64,000 nt of DNA from Alphaproteobacteria bacterium. GTDB taxonomy: Bacteria > Pseudomonadota > Alphaproteobacteria > DSM-16000 > Inquilinaceae. The translations under genes were made by a program, and so were the position numbers. The stretch spans positions 1 through 64,000 of the forward strand of contig JANQSN010000057.1 in NCBI GenBank assembly GCA_028284045.1, written 5' to 3'. Position 1 is the first letter of the stretch, and each line of letters starts with the position of its first letter. The notes beneath the pieces are model-generated. The model had not been told where the DNA came from. It worked only from the letters and a program-made list of their open reading frames with translations, and searched no databases. Below are positions 43,185-52,640 of this stretch, one piece after another.

Positions 43185-44138
43185 TCAGCGCACCCGCCGG
43201 AACAGCTTGGCAAGGCTGGGGAACAGCCCGGCCGGCATGAAGACCATGACGACCATCATGATCAGGCCGAGCATCATGTGCTCATACTCCTTGAAGACGG
43301 TCAGCGCCTGCGGCAGGGCGGTCAACACCGCCGCGCCGAAGATGGCGCCCAGGACCGTGCCGGCACCGCCCAGCACCGTCATCGTGACCCACTGAATGGA
43401 ATGCAGGAACCCGGCGACGTCCGGCGTCACGAACCCGTTCAAGAGGGCCTGCAGCGAGCCCGCCAGCGAGGCATAGACCGCGGAGATGACGAACGCCGTC
43501 AGCTTGTAGCGCGCCACGTCGACGCCGAGGGTGCCGGCGGCGACCTCGCTGTCGTGCAGCGAGCGCAGCGCCCGCCCGGTCGGGCTGGTGAACAGGTTCA
43601 AGGCCAGGTACGCGCCGATCAGCAGCACCACGCCCATGAACCAATACCAGACCTGCGAGGTGTTGAGGCCGAGCCCCAGCGCGTCGGACAGGGCGCGCAA
43701 GCCCAGCCGCTCCACCGACATGCCGTCCGGCCCGCCGGTAAGCTGCGCCTCGTTGTTCAGCACCAGATAGACCAGGATGCCGAAGCCGAGCGTGGCGACG
43801 GCCAGGTAGTAGCCCTTCAGCCGCAAGACCGGCCGGCCGATCAGGAAGGCCAGCCCCGCCGACAGGATCGCCCCGGCGATCAGGCCGAAGACTGGATGCA
43901 CGCCCAGATGGATCGGGATCAGGGCCGCGGCATACCCGCCGATGCCGGCGAAACCGGCATGGCCCAGGCTGATCTGGCCGGCATAGCCGAACAGGATCAC
44001 CAGCCCGGTGACCGCCAGGCCGTTTATCAGGATCAGCGCGCCGACGCGGTAGTAGAAGGAGCTGGGGAACGCCAGCGGTGCCAGCGCGATGATCACCGCG
44101 AGCGCGATCAGCGCCCAAGCCTTGCCCGACAACCGCAT
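43185..44138 (-). CDS. livM: Branched-chain amino acid-type ABC transporter permease LivM
   Basis: A 317-aa inner-membrane permease with about nine hydrophobic segments. ISLGHAGFAGIGGYAAAL and the cytoplasmic GRALRSLHDSEVAAGTLGVDVARYK (EAA-like loop, split here for brevity) are typical of LivM. Shares one base with the stop of livH. Confidence 0.93.
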   Translation of the reverse strand: MRLSGKAWALIALAVIIALAPLAFPSSFYYRVGALILINGLAVTGLVILFGYAGQISLGHAGFAGIGGYAAALIPIHLGVHPVFGLIAGAILSAGLAFLIGRPVLRLKGYYLAVATLGFGILVYLVLNNEAQLTGGPDGMSVERLGLRALSDALGLGLNTSQVWYWFMGVVLLIGAYLALNLFTSPTGRALRSLHDSEVAAGTLGVDVARYKLTAFVISAVYASLAGSLQALLNGFVTPDVAGFLHSIQWVTMTVLGGAGTVLGAIFGAAVLTALPQALTVFKEYEHMMLGLIMMVVMVFMPAGLFPSLAKLFRRVR

Positions 44139-45010
44139 CAGACCCGCTCCACCGAGCGCGGGCCGAAGAGGCCGCTGGGCATGACGAACAGAACGATGAG
44201 AATGACGATGAAGGCGACGGCGTCCTTGTACTCAGAGGACAGGTAGCCCGCCGTCATCGCCTCGATCAGGCCGAGCAGCAGCCCGCCGACGATCGCGCCG
44301 ACCGGCGACCCCATGCCGCCCAGCATCGCCGCGGCGAAGCCCTTCAGCGCCATGCCGACACCGACATCGTAGGCGACCAGCGTGATCGGCGTGGCCAGCA
44401 CCCCGGCCAGCGCGCCGATCGCCGCCGACAGGCCGAAGCTCAATGTCATCATGGAGTTGGTGTTGATGCCCACCAGCTTCGCCGCCAGGCGGTTGTTGGC
44501 GGTGGCCATCACCGCCTTGCCGACGATCGAGCGGGTCAGAAAGAGATAGAGGCCGACCAGCACCGCCGCCCCGCCACCCAGCACCCACAGGCCCTGCGGC
44601 AGGATCGTCGCGCCGAACACCGCGATCGGATCCTCGCCGGTGAAGGCGGGGAAGCGGTGGATCTGCTTGTCGAAGACGATGCCGGCCAGGCCGCGCAGGA
44701 AGATCGACGCGCCGATCGTGATGACGATCAGCGAGATCACCGATGCCCCGCGCGCCGGCTCGATCGCCAGCTTGTTAAGCAGGATCCCGACGATCGCGGC
44801 GACCACGATCGCCGTCGGCGCGGCCAGCCAGAGCGGCGTGCCGGCGGCGAACAGGAAGGCCGTGACCATGCCGCCGATCATCACGAACTCGCCCTGGGCG
44901 AAGTTCACGACGGTGGAGGCGTTGTAGATCAGCGTGAACCCCAGGGCGATCAGCGCATAGACGGCGCCGACAGTCGTCCCGGAGAGGACGTATTGCAGGA
45001 ACTCGGACAT
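44138..45010 (-). CDS. livH: Branched-chain amino acid-type ABC transporter permease LivH
   Basis: A 290-aa permease starting SEFLQYVLSGTTVGAVYALI, followed by NFAQGEFVMIGGM and the EAA-like loop VMATANNRLAAKLVGINT. It lies 102 bp after livK, whose gap contains no strong terminator; a step-down in expression between binding protein and permease is usual in such operons. Confidence 0.93.
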   Translation of the reverse strand: MSEFLQYVLSGTTVGAVYALIALGFTLIYNASTVVNFAQGEFVMIGGMVTAFLFAAGTPLWLAAPTAIVVAAIVGILLNKLAIEPARGASVISLIVITIGASIFLRGLAGIVFDKQIHRFPAFTGEDPIAVFGATILPQGLWVLGGGAAVLVGLYLFLTRSIVGKAVMATANNRLAAKLVGINTNSMMTLSFGLSAAIGALAGVLATPITLVAYDVGVGMALKGFAAAMLGGMGSPVGAIVGGLLLGLIEAMTAGYLSSEYKDAVAFIVILIVLFVMPSGLFGPRSVERV

Positions 45011-45112
45011 CGTCGGCTCCAGCGCGACCCCTGAGAGGACGGGGGCGCCAGGGGGAAAGCCGGGGGCCGGCGGCCAAGCGCCGACCCCGGTGTTTCAACC
45101 CGTTGCTCGGGA

Positions 45113-46252
45113 TTACTCGACCAGCGTCCAGTCGCCGTCGACAATCTCAAGCATTCGGAAAGCCGAGAGATCGAGCCCCATATGGTCCTCCGGAGACATG
45201 TTGAACTCCCCGGTCACACCGACCCACCCGGTGGTCGCCTCGATGGCCTGACGGATCGCCTCGCCATCCGTCGACCCGGCGGTCTCGATCGCGCTGACCA
45301 TGATCCAGAACGCATCATGGGCGTAGCCGCCGAAGGTCGAGACCGGCTCGTCGAAATGCCCCTCGAAGGCGTCGCGATAGGCGGTCACCACATCGTGCTG
45401 GGGATCGTCCTCCGCCAACAGATCGACGATCAGCGTCGCCGAGCCGGGCAGCCGCACGCCGTTCGCTGACTCGCCCGCCAGCTCGATGAACGCGTCCGAC
45501 GCCACGCCGTGGGACTGGTAGAGCGGCAGCTCGATGCCGAGCTGGGCGAAGTTGCGGGTGACGATGGCCGGCCCCTGGCCGAAGCCCGGATTGACCACCG
45601 CTTCGATGCCGTCGGTCGCCGCGATGCTGGTAAGCTGCGGCGTCATGTCGGAATCGCGGGGTGCGTAGGTCTCGTCGGCCAGCACCTCGATGCCGAAGTC
45701 GCCGGCAACGTCGAGGCACTGCTCGCGCATCGAGCTGCCGAACCCGCCCTGGCCGGAGATCAGGCCGATCTGCGACAGGCCACGGGCGTTGAGGTCCGTG
45801 AAGATCTTCTCGCACGCCATCCGGTCGGTGTGCGGCGTCTTGAAGACCCACGGGTTGACCGGGTTGATGATCGACACCGCGCCGGCCAGCGAGATGAAGG
45901 GGATGCCCGCTTCCTCGAAGACCGGGGCGACCGCCAGGGTCACGCCGGTGGTCGACCCGCCGATCACGGCGATCACCTCGTCGTCCTCGACCAGTCGGGT
46001 GGCCAGCGTGCGGGCCTGGTTGGCGTCGCCGCCGTCGTCGTAGTGGATCAGGGCGATCTCTTCGCCGTTGATGCCGCCGGCGGCATTCACCTCCTCCACC
46101 AGCATCTCCAGCGTCTTGAGCTCCGGATCGCCCAAGAAGGAGGCCGGGCCGGTCACCGACAGGACCGAACCGATGCGGATTTCCGCCAGAGCCGGATCGG
46201 CGGCCAGCAGGAGCAATCCGCCGGCCACCACGGTCTTACTAAACAAGCGCAT
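45113..46252 (-). CDS. livK: Periplasmic substrate-binding protein, LivK family
   Basis: A 379-aa binding protein. The signal peptide is MRLFSKTVVAGGLLLLAADPALA with cleavage before EIRIGS (split here only as needed). The mature part has IRIGSVLSVTGPASFLGDP, MLVEEVNAAGGINGEEI, and GGSTTGVTLAVAPVFEEAGI, the type I fold of the family. ATG at 46252 follows GGGGAGA; the two ATGs just upstream lack one. Ligand unknown: the operon context with paaN suggests an aromatic acid rather than a branched-chain amino acid. Confidence 0.92.
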   Translation of the reverse strand: MRLFSKTVVAGGLLLLAADPALAEIRIGSVLSVTGPASFLGDPELKTLEMLVEEVNAAGGINGEEIALIHYDDGGDANQARTLATRLVEDDEVIAVIGGSTTGVTLAVAPVFEEAGIPFISLAGAVSIINPVNPWVFKTPHTDRMACEKIFTDLNARGLSQIGLISGQGGFGSSMREQCLDVAGDFGIEVLADETYAPRDSDMTPQLTSIAATDGIEAVVNPGFGQGPAIVTRNFAQLGIELPLYQSHGVASDAFIELAGESANGVRLPGSATLIVDLLAEDDPQHDVVTAYRDAFEGHFDEPVSTFGGYAHDAFWIMVSAIETAGSTDGEAIRQAIEATTGWVGVTGEFNMSPEDHMGLDLSAFRMLEIVDGDWTLVE

Positions 46253-46314
46253 TCGACGTCTCCCCATCATTATTTTGTACTTGTTGGATTCTTCTTGGAT
46301 TTTTTCCCTGGTCG

Positions 46315-47973
46315 TTACGCGGCGAGCCTCCGGGCTGCCGCGACACGGAAGCGGCTGGCGACGAACGCCAGATCGGTGAAGCAGGCGTTCGCGGCAGGGT
46401 TGGCCCCGGTCGCGTGATAGTCGCTGAACGCCGCACTCTGGTTGACGTAGATGTCACCGACAAGATTGAAGGACAGGTTGGCGCCGACGCCGGCGAACCC
46501 GTCCTCCGCGGCTTGCAGGAAGGCCGGATCGGTGCCGTAGACCGCTGCGGTGATCGCGCCGCGGTTACGCACCCCGGTGATCGCCCGGGCGAGCCCGTCG
46601 GCCGCGGAATCGACGGCGACGACGAAGGCGATCGGGCCGAACTGCTCCTCGCCATGGGCGTCGGACGAAGCGGCATCGGTCGCCAGCACCAGCGGCGTCG
46701 CCGTTCGGGCACCGTCCATGCCCTCGATCGGCCCGGAGGCGCGCACCACCCGGCCGAGCGCCCCGGCGGCGGCGATCCGCTTGACCGTGTCCTCCGACGC
46801 CAGCGCCCCGCACACGGCGGCCGCGCGCCCCGGATCCGACAGGAGCCGATCGATCGACGCGGCGATGGCGCCCGCCACCTCATCGAAGCTCTTGTGGCCA
46901 TCGTCGGTCTCGATGCCGCCACGCGGCACGTAGAGCGCCTGCGGGGCGGTGCACATCTGCCCGCTGTACAGCGCCAGCGAGAAGGCCAGATTGGCGCACA
47001 TCCCGCGGAAATTGTCGGTGCCGGCGATGACCGCGGGGTTGACGCCCGCCTCTTCGGAGAACACCGCCGCCGATCCGGCATTCGCCCGGACCCAGGCGCC
47101 GAACGTGCTCGACCCCGTATAGTCGATCAGCGCGATCTCCGGATTGCCGACGAAGGACTTGGCGAGCGTGCCGCCGGGCGCTTCCGCCGCCAGCAGGACG
47201 GCGTTGGGGTCGAGCCCCTGCTCCGCCAGCACCTCGCGGATCACCCGGACGGTGACGGCCAGCGGCAGGATCGCCGACGGGTGCGGCTTGACGATCACCG
47301 GATTGCCGGTGGCCAGGCTGGCGAACAGCCCGGGATAGGAATTCCAGGTCGGGAAGGTGTTGCAGCCGATCACCAGGCCGATGCCGCGCGGCACCACGCG
47401 CCAGCGCTTCTCCATGGCGATCGTCGTGCCCTTGCCGGCGGGCTTCGACCAGCTTGCCGTGGCCGGTGTCCGGCTCATCGCCTCCCAGGCATAGGCCACC
47501 GCCTCCAGCCCGCGGTCCTGCGCATGCGGGCCGCCGGCCTGGAAGGCCATGGGGAAGCCCTGGCCGGTGGTCTTCATGACGGCGTTGGCGATCTCGAAGC
47601 TGCGGGCGTTCAGCCGCTTCAGCGCCTCCAGACAGACACCGACCCAGGCTTGCGGCCCGGCCGCCGCCCAAGGCGCCGTCGCGGCCTTGGCAGCCGCGAT
47701 CAGGCTGTCGGCCGACGCGGCCGGATAGCCGACCGCCAGCGCGCCGCCATAGGGCGAGACCTCCTCGCCCACCGTGCCCGCGCCCGGATGACCGGCCAGG
47801 TCGAAAGGCTGTCCGAGATACGACTCATAGGCGGCCTGGCCGTCGGCCTTGGCCGTCTCACCATAGATCTTGCCGCTCGGCATCTCCGGGAACGCGGACC
47901 AGTAGTCGCGCGACCGCGTCGCTGCGACCGCCTTGTCAAGCAGGTCCCGATGCGTCTCGAACAGGGATGTCAT
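46315..47973 (-). CDS. paaN: Phenylacetate degradation aldehyde dehydrogenase PaaN
   Basis: A 552-aa ALDH-superfamily enzyme of the PaaN type. The catalytic Cys is in LYSGQMCTAPQALYVP; SEEAGVNPAVIAGTDNF and GCNTFPTWNSYPGL are typical. It oxidises the ring-opened semialdehyde-CoA, the role of the N-terminal domain of PaaZ. Unlike PaaZ there is no C-terminal MaoC hydratase domain. ATG at 47973 follows GGGAGG. It is the first gene of a minus-strand operon with the liv genes, and divergent from paaG. Confidence 0.92.
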   Translation of the reverse strand: MTSLFETHRDLLDKAVAATRSRDYWSAFPEMPSGKIYGETAKADGQAAYESYLGQPFDLAGHPGAGTVGEEVSPYGGALAVGYPAASADSLIAAAKAATAPWAAAGPQAWVGVCLEALKRLNARSFEIANAVMKTTGQGFPMAFQAGGPHAQDRGLEAVAYAWEAMSRTPATASWSKPAGKGTTIAMEKRWRVVPRGIGLVIGCNTFPTWNSYPGLFASLATGNPVIVKPHPSAILPLAVTVRVIREVLAEQGLDPNAVLLAAEAPGGTLAKSFVGNPEIALIDYTGSSTFGAWVRANAGSAAVFSEEAGVNPAVIAGTDNFRGMCANLAFSLALYSGQMCTAPQALYVPRGGIETDDGHKSFDEVAGAIAASIDRLLSDPGRAAAVCGALASEDTVKRIAAAGALGRVVRASGPIEGMDGARTATPLVLATDAASSDAHGEEQFGPIAFVVAVDSAADGLARAITGVRNRGAITAAVYGTDPAFLQAAEDGFAGVGANLSFNLVGDIYVNQSAAFSDYHATGANPAANACFTDLAFVASRFRVAAARRLAA

Positions 47974-48042
47974 CTGTCCTCCCGGCGGTTTTGTGAGCAT
48001 CGATCCGATTTTGGCCTCGGGCGATGCGGTGTATGATTGACC

Positions 48043-48054
48043 GACCGGCCGGTC
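48043..48054. promoter_or_regulatory. Palindrome in the paaN-paaG divergent promoter region
   Basis: GACCGGCCGGTC is a perfect 12-bp palindrome in the 153-bp gap between the divergent paaN and paaG starts, preceded by TTGACC. TetR-type repressors of acyl-CoA genes often bind such sites, and a TetR gene lies in the same cluster, but the assignment is inference. Confidence 0.4.
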
Positions 48055-48126
48055 TCTGCAAGAACTTTCAAGAGACGCCGCTTTCGGGGAATGATCTTGC
48101 GCACGGACCCTGTTCGAGAGGACGCG

Positions 48127-48924
48127 ATGCCCGAAACGCCACCCCTGCTGGTGGAGACCGTCGATGGCGTGTGTGCGCTGACGCTGAACCGCCCCGACAA
48201 GCTGAACGCCTTCAACGACCGCTTGGGCACAGATTTGCAGGACGCGCTGGACCGCGCGGCCACCGATGGGGCGATCCGCGCGGTGCTGTTGACCGGCGCG
48301 GGCCGTGCCTTTTGCGCGGGCCAGGATCTCGGCGACCGCGATCCGGCGACGATGACCGAGGCTCCGGACCTCGGCGCGACGTTGGAGCGCACCTACAACC
48401 CGATCATCCGGCGCATCCGCGCCCTGGAAAAGCCGGTGGTCTGCGCCGTCAACGGCGTGGCGGCCGGGGCCGGCGCCAATCTGGCGCTGGCCTGCGACAT
48501 CGTGATCGCGGCGCAGTCCGCCCGGTTCATCCAGGCCTTCGCGAAGATCGGCCTGGTGCCCGATTCCGGCGGAAGCTGGTTCCTGCCCCGGCTGATCGGC
48601 GAGGCGCGGGCCAAGGCGCTGGCCATGACGGCAGCCCCTCTGGGGGCCGACACCGCGGCGGAGTGGGGCCTGATCTGGAAGGCCGTCCCCGACGCTGCTC
48701 TGACGGACGAAGCAACGGCCTTGGCGCGCAGCTTGGCCGAGGGCCCGACCCAGGCCTACGGCATGATGAAGCGGGCGATCCAGGCCGCCGCCGACCAGCC
48801 GCTCGACGCGCATCTCGACCTCGAACGCGACCTGCAGCGCGCCGCCGGGCGGACCGCGGACTATGCCGAAGGGGTATCGGCCTTCCTGGAGAAGCGCCCG
48901 GCGCGGTTTGGCGGTGGCGGATGA
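48127..48924 (+). CDS. paaG: Ring-1,2-epoxyphenylacetyl-CoA isomerase PaaG
   Basis: A 265-aa crotonase-fold enzyme that converts the ring epoxide to oxepin-CoA. GAGRAFCAGQDLGDRD and GVAAGAGANLALACDIV form the oxyanion hole, and FAKIGLVPDSGGSWFLPRLIG includes the Asp used by PaaG. The C-terminal GVSAFLEKRPARFGG is typical. ATG at 48127 matches family starts; an in-frame ATG 12 codons upstream is less likely. Stop overlaps the paaI start (ATGA). Confidence 0.93.
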   Translation: MPETPPLLVETVDGVCALTLNRPDKLNAFNDRLGTDLQDALDRAATDGAIRAVLLTGAGRAFCAGQDLGDRDPATMTEAPDLGATLERTYNPIIRRIRALEKPVVCAVNGVAAGAGANLALACDIVIAAQSARFIQAFAKIGLVPDSGGSWFLPRLIGEARAKALAMTAAPLGADTAAEWGLIWKAVPDAALTDEATALARSLAEGPTQAYGMMKRAIQAAADQPLDAHLDLERDLQRAAGRTADYAEGVSAFLEKRPARFGGGG

Positions 48925-49397
48925 CCGCCGCGGCACGCCCCGACGGCGACGCGCAGGCCCTGGCGCGGGCCTGCGCGCGCGAGATGTGGGACGACGACAA
49001 CGCCTCGCAGAACCTCGGCATGCAGATCGAGGCGGTGGGACCCGGCACGGCCACGCTGTCCATGGAGATCACCGCGTTCATGACCAACGGCCACGGCGAC
49101 GGGCATGGCGGCTACACCTTCCTGCTGGCCGACAGTGCCTTCGCCTTCGCCTGCAACAGCTACGACCAGCGCACCGTGGCGCAGCACTGCTCGATCACCT
49201 TCATCGCCCCGGTCGGGCTGGGGGATCGGCTGACGGCAACGGCGCGCGAGATCCAGCGAGAGGGACGCAACGGCATCTACGATATCCGCGTCACCAACCA
49301 GCGAGGCGAGACCGTCGCGGAGTTCCGCGGCCACTCGCGCACCATCCAGGGGAGATTGTTGCCGGAGGCGACCGCAGACGTCGATCCCGGCCGTTGA
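48921..49397 (+). CDS. paaI: Hydroxyphenylacetyl-CoA thioesterase PaaI
   Basis: A 158-aa hotdog-fold thioesterase that clears aberrant phenylacetate-derived CoA esters. NGHGDGHGGYTFLLADSAFAFA carries the family's catalytic Asp region (shown in part as NGHGDGHGGYTFLLADS), and CSITFIAPVGLGDRLTA follows. Start overlaps paaG by 4 bp; paaK starts 13 bp downstream, so paaGIK is an operon. Confidence 0.93.
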   Translation: MTAAARPDGDAQALARACAREMWDDDNASQNLGMQIEAVGPGTATLSMEITAFMTNGHGDGHGGYTFLLADSAFAFACNSYDQRTVAQHCSITFIAPVGLGDRLTATAREIQREGRNGIYDIRVTNQRGETVAEFRGHSRTIQGRLLPEATADVDPGR

Positions 49398-49410
49398 GGA
49401 GGAGAACCCA

Positions 49411-50727
49411 ATGGAAGCCTATGCGCCCCGTCAGGTGGGTCTCGATCCGATCGAGACCGCATCGCGCGACGAGATCGCGGCCGTACAGCTTGAGCGGCTG
49501 AAATGGACGCTCAACCACGCCTATGACAATTCGCCGTTCTACCGCCGGCAGTTCAAGACCGCGGGCGTCCACCCCGACGACCTGACCTCGCTGTCGGACC
49601 TGGCGAAGTTCCCGTTCACGGTGAAGCAGGACCTGCGGGACAACTACCCCTTCAGCATGTTCGCCGTGCCGACGGAGCAGGTGGCGCGCGTGCATGCCTC
49701 CAGCGGCACCACCGGCAAGCCCACCGTGGTCGGCTACACCAAGGCCGATATCGACATGTGGGCCGGCTGCGTCGCGCGGTCGATCTGGGCGTCGGGCGGC
49801 CGGCCGGGCGACAAGGTGCAGGTCGCCTATGGCTACGGCCTGTTCACCGGCGGGCTCGGCGCCCATTACGGGGCGGAGCGGCTGGGCTGCACCGTGATCC
49901 CGATGAGCGGCGGCCAGACCGAAAAGCAGGTCCAGCTCATCCAGGACTTCCGGCCCCGGGTGATCATGGTCACCCCGTCCTATGTGCTGAACATCGCCGA
50001 CGAGCTGGATCGGGCCGGCGTCGAGCCCGGCGCCTGCTCGCTGAAGATCGGCATCTTCGGGGCGGAGCCGTGGACCGCGGAGATGCGCGCGGAGATCGAA
50101 CGCCGCCTCGGCATCGACGCGGTGGACATCTACGGCCTGTCGGAGGTGATCGGCCCGGGCGTCGCCAATGAATGCGTCGAGACGAAGGACGGGCCGGTGA
50201 TCTGGGAGGATCACTTCTACCCGGAGATCATCGACCCCGACACCGGCGAGGTGCTGCCGGACGGGGAGTTCGGCGAGCTGGTGTTCACCTCCCTGACCAA
50301 GGAGGCGCTGCCGATCATCCGCTACCGCACCCGCGATCTGACCCGCTTGCTGCCGCCGACCTCCCGCTCGATGCGGCGCATCGGCAAGATCACCGGGCGG
50401 TCGGACGACATGCTGATCATCCGCGGCGTCAACGTCTTCCCGACCCAGGTCGAGGAGTTGGTCCTGAAGATGCCCGACCTCGCCGGGATCTATCAGCTCG
50501 AAGTCCGGCGCGACGGCCATCTCGACAAGCTGGACGTCAATGTCGAGCTGCGCCCGCAGGTCACCGACGACGACCACGGCAAGGCGACCGCCCTGGCGGC
50601 GGAGCTTCAGCACCAGATCAAGGCGCTGATCGGCGTGTCGAGCAAGGTCAACGTGCTGGAGCCGGAATCGATCGAACGGTCGCTGGGCAAGGCGAAACGG
50701 GTGATCGACCACCGCCCGAAGGGATGA
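49411..50727 (+). CDS. paaK: Phenylacetate-CoA ligase PaaK
   Basis: A 438-aa adenylate-forming enzyme activating phenylacetate to phenylacetyl-CoA, the entry step of the pathway. The P-loop is ASSGTTGKPTVVGYT; FGAEPWTAEMR, DIYGLSEVIGPGVA and YRTRDLTRLLPP are the other adenylation motifs, and the C-terminal domain has DDMLIIRGVNVFPTQ with a late catalytic Lys in GKAKRVIDHRP. GAGGAGAA precedes the ATG. Confidence 0.96.
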   Translation: MEAYAPRQVGLDPIETASRDEIAAVQLERLKWTLNHAYDNSPFYRRQFKTAGVHPDDLTSLSDLAKFPFTVKQDLRDNYPFSMFAVPTEQVARVHASSGTTGKPTVVGYTKADIDMWAGCVARSIWASGGRPGDKVQVAYGYGLFTGGLGAHYGAERLGCTVIPMSGGQTEKQVQLIQDFRPRVIMVTPSYVLNIADELDRAGVEPGACSLKIGIFGAEPWTAEMRAEIERRLGIDAVDIYGLSEVIGPGVANECVETKDGPVIWEDHFYPEIIDPDTGEVLPDGEFGELVFTSLTKEALPIIRYRTRDLTRLLPPTSRSMRRIGKITGRSDDMLIIRGVNVFPTQVEELVLKMPDLAGIYQLEVRRDGHLDKLDVNVELRPQVTDDDHGKATALAAELQHQIKALIGVSSKVNVLEPESIERSLGKAKRVIDHRPKG

Positions 50728-50810
50728 CGGCGCGGGGCCGACGGCTGTCCTGACGGCACCGCCGCCGGCCCTGCCCCGCCGCCGAGCCACGCCAACCAAG
50801 GTTTGAACAC

Positions 50811-52640
50811 ATGGCCAAGGGCACCCAGGACGCAAGCGTCCCCGAACAGACCGCAGGCGTCCACCAACAGATCGCAGACAACCTGCGCAGCTATCAGAAC
50901 GCCGCCCAGGGGCTGGTCGACGCGCTGACCCAGATGTCGCCGCCGGGCTGGCCCGCCGACAAGCTGAACGAGAGCGCCCACGCCGTCGGCGAGGTCGTCG
51001 ACTATCAGTACATCTCCGGCCTGCAGCAGCTCGCCGCCTCGCAGATCAGCGACTTCGCCTCGGCAGCCCAGAGCGTGATGACGCTGATGTTCCAGCAGCC
51101 GGAGGTCGCCTATCAGAAGATCACCGGTTTCTGGGCGGAACAGTTCCGGATCCTCACCGGCACTTCCGCCGTGGCACCGGCCAAGGGCGATCACCGCTTC
51201 GACGACGAGACCTGGTCCACCAACCCCTTCTACAGGCAGGCGATGCAGACGCATCTGTCGGTGCGCAACTGCCTGGAGGACTGGGTGGATGCCCTGCCGG
51301 TGGAGCACAAGGAGGCGGAACGCCTGCGCTTCACGGTGTCGGTCCTGACCGACGCCCTGGCACCGTCGAACTGGCCGACCAATCCGGCGGCGCTGAAGCG
51401 CTATGTGGAGACCCAGGGCGAAAGCGCGCTCAAGGGCTTGCGCAACTTCGTCGACGACCTGGTCCACAACGGCGGCATGCCGTCCATGGTCAAGCGCGGC
51501 GCGCTGAAGGTCGGCGAGGATCTCGCCAACACGCCGGGCAAGGTGGTCTACCGGTCGGAGGTCTTCGAGCTGCTGCAATACGCGCCGATGACCGAGGAGG
51601 TGCACGCCCGGCCCTTCCTGATGGTGCCGCCGCAGATCAACCGGTTCTACTTCTACGATCTGTCGCCGAAGAAGAGCCTGATCCGCTTCGCCGTGGAGAG
51701 CGGCCTGCAGGTCTTCACGCTGAGTTGGCGCAATCCCTCCGAAGAGCACCGCGACTGGAACTTCGACACCTATATCAGGGCGATCGAGGAGGCGATCGAC
51801 GTGATCTCGGAGATCACCGGCTCGCCCGACTGCAACATCGAAGGCGGCTGCGTCGCCGGCATGGCCGTCATCGGCGTGCTGGCGGCGCAAGCGGGGCGGC
51901 GCAAGCGCAAGGTCAAGTCCGCCACCTTGATGGTCACCATGCTGGACACCGGCGTGGAGACCCAGCTCGGCGCCATCGGCGCCCCGGCGATGCTGGAGAT
52001 GGCGCAGATCAACTCCGCGAAGAAGGGGGTGATGGAAGGATCCGAAATGGGCCGGATCTTCGCCATGCTGCGCCCCAACGACCTGATCTGGAGCTACTGG
52101 GTCAACAACTACCTGCTGGGCAACGACCCGCCGACCTTCGACGTCTTGGCCTGGAATGCCGACACCTCGCGCATGGCGGCGGGCCTGCATCTCGACATCC
52201 TCGACGTCGTCAAGAACAACGCGCTGATCCGCGGCACCTTCAAGGTGCACGGCAAGCCGATCAAGCTCGGCGCCATCGATTGCGACCAGTTCTGGATGGC
52301 CGGTTCCGCCGACCACATCACGCCCTGGCAGGCCTGCTACGCGTCCGCACAGCGGCTCGGCGGCAAACGCGAATTCGTGCTGAGCGACGGCGGCCACATC
52401 CAGAGCATGGTGTCCTCGCCGCGCAATCCGAAGGCGAAGTTCCATGCCGGCGGCGATCCGACCGGCAGCGCGGAGGACTGGTTGGCGAGCGCCACCGAAC
52501 ACACCGCGAGCTGGTGGCTGCACTGGCGCGCCTGGATCACCGAGCGTGCCGGCGAATTGCGGCCCGCTCCCACCACCCTCGGCAGCCAGCAGCATCCGCC
52601 GCTGGCCGACGCCCCCGGAACCTACGTGTTCGAACAATGA
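50811..52640 (+). CDS. phaC: Polyhydroxyalkanoate synthase, class II-like
   Basis: A 609-aa PHA synthase that polymerises (R)-3-hydroxyacyl-CoA on granules. The triad is Cys347, Asp501 (AGSADHITPW) and His529 (DGGHIQSM). RPNDLIWSYWVNNYLLGNDP and SWWLHWRAWITERAG with an end APGTYVFEQ match Pseudomonas-type class II (medium-chain) synthases more than class I. The nucleophile box is GGCVAG: Ala349 replaces the first Gly of the canonical GxCxGG. The gene lies 83 bp after paaK on the same strand and its stop overlaps the depolymerase start (ATGA). Confidence 0.92.
   Translation: MAKGTQDASVPEQTAGVHQQIADNLRSYQNAAQGLVDALTQMSPPGWPADKLNESAHAVGEVVDYQYISGLQQLAASQISDFASAAQSVMTLMFQQPEVAYQKITGFWAEQFRILTGTSAVAPAKGDHRFDDETWSTNPFYRQAMQTHLSVRNCLEDWVDALPVEHKEAERLRFTVSVLTDALAPSNWPTNPAALKRYVETQGESALKGLRNFVDDLVHNGGMPSMVKRGALKVGEDLANTPGKVVYRSEVFELLQYAPMTEEVHARPFLMVPPQINRFYFYDLSPKKSLIRFAVESGLQVFTLSWRNPSEEHRDWNFDTYIRAIEEAIDVISEITGSPDCNIEGGCVAGMAVIGVLAAQAGRRKRKVKSATLMVTMLDTGVETQLGAIGAPAMLEMAQINSAKKGVMEGSEMGRIFAMLRPNDLIWSYWVNNYLLGNDPPTFDVLAWNADTSRMAAGLHLDILDVVKNNALIRGTFKVHGKPIKLGAIDCDQFWMAGSADHITPWQACYASAQRLGGKREFVLSDGGHIQSMVSSPRNPKAKFHAGGDPTGSAEDWLASATEHTASWWLHWRAWITERAGELRPAPTTLGSQQHPPLADAPGTYVFEQ

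Noticed and set aside
46315-48936. PaaN extended to 873 codons
   Set aside because: The extra N-terminal part is antisense to paaG and lacks similarity; the ATG at 47973 has a good ribosome site and gives the family length.
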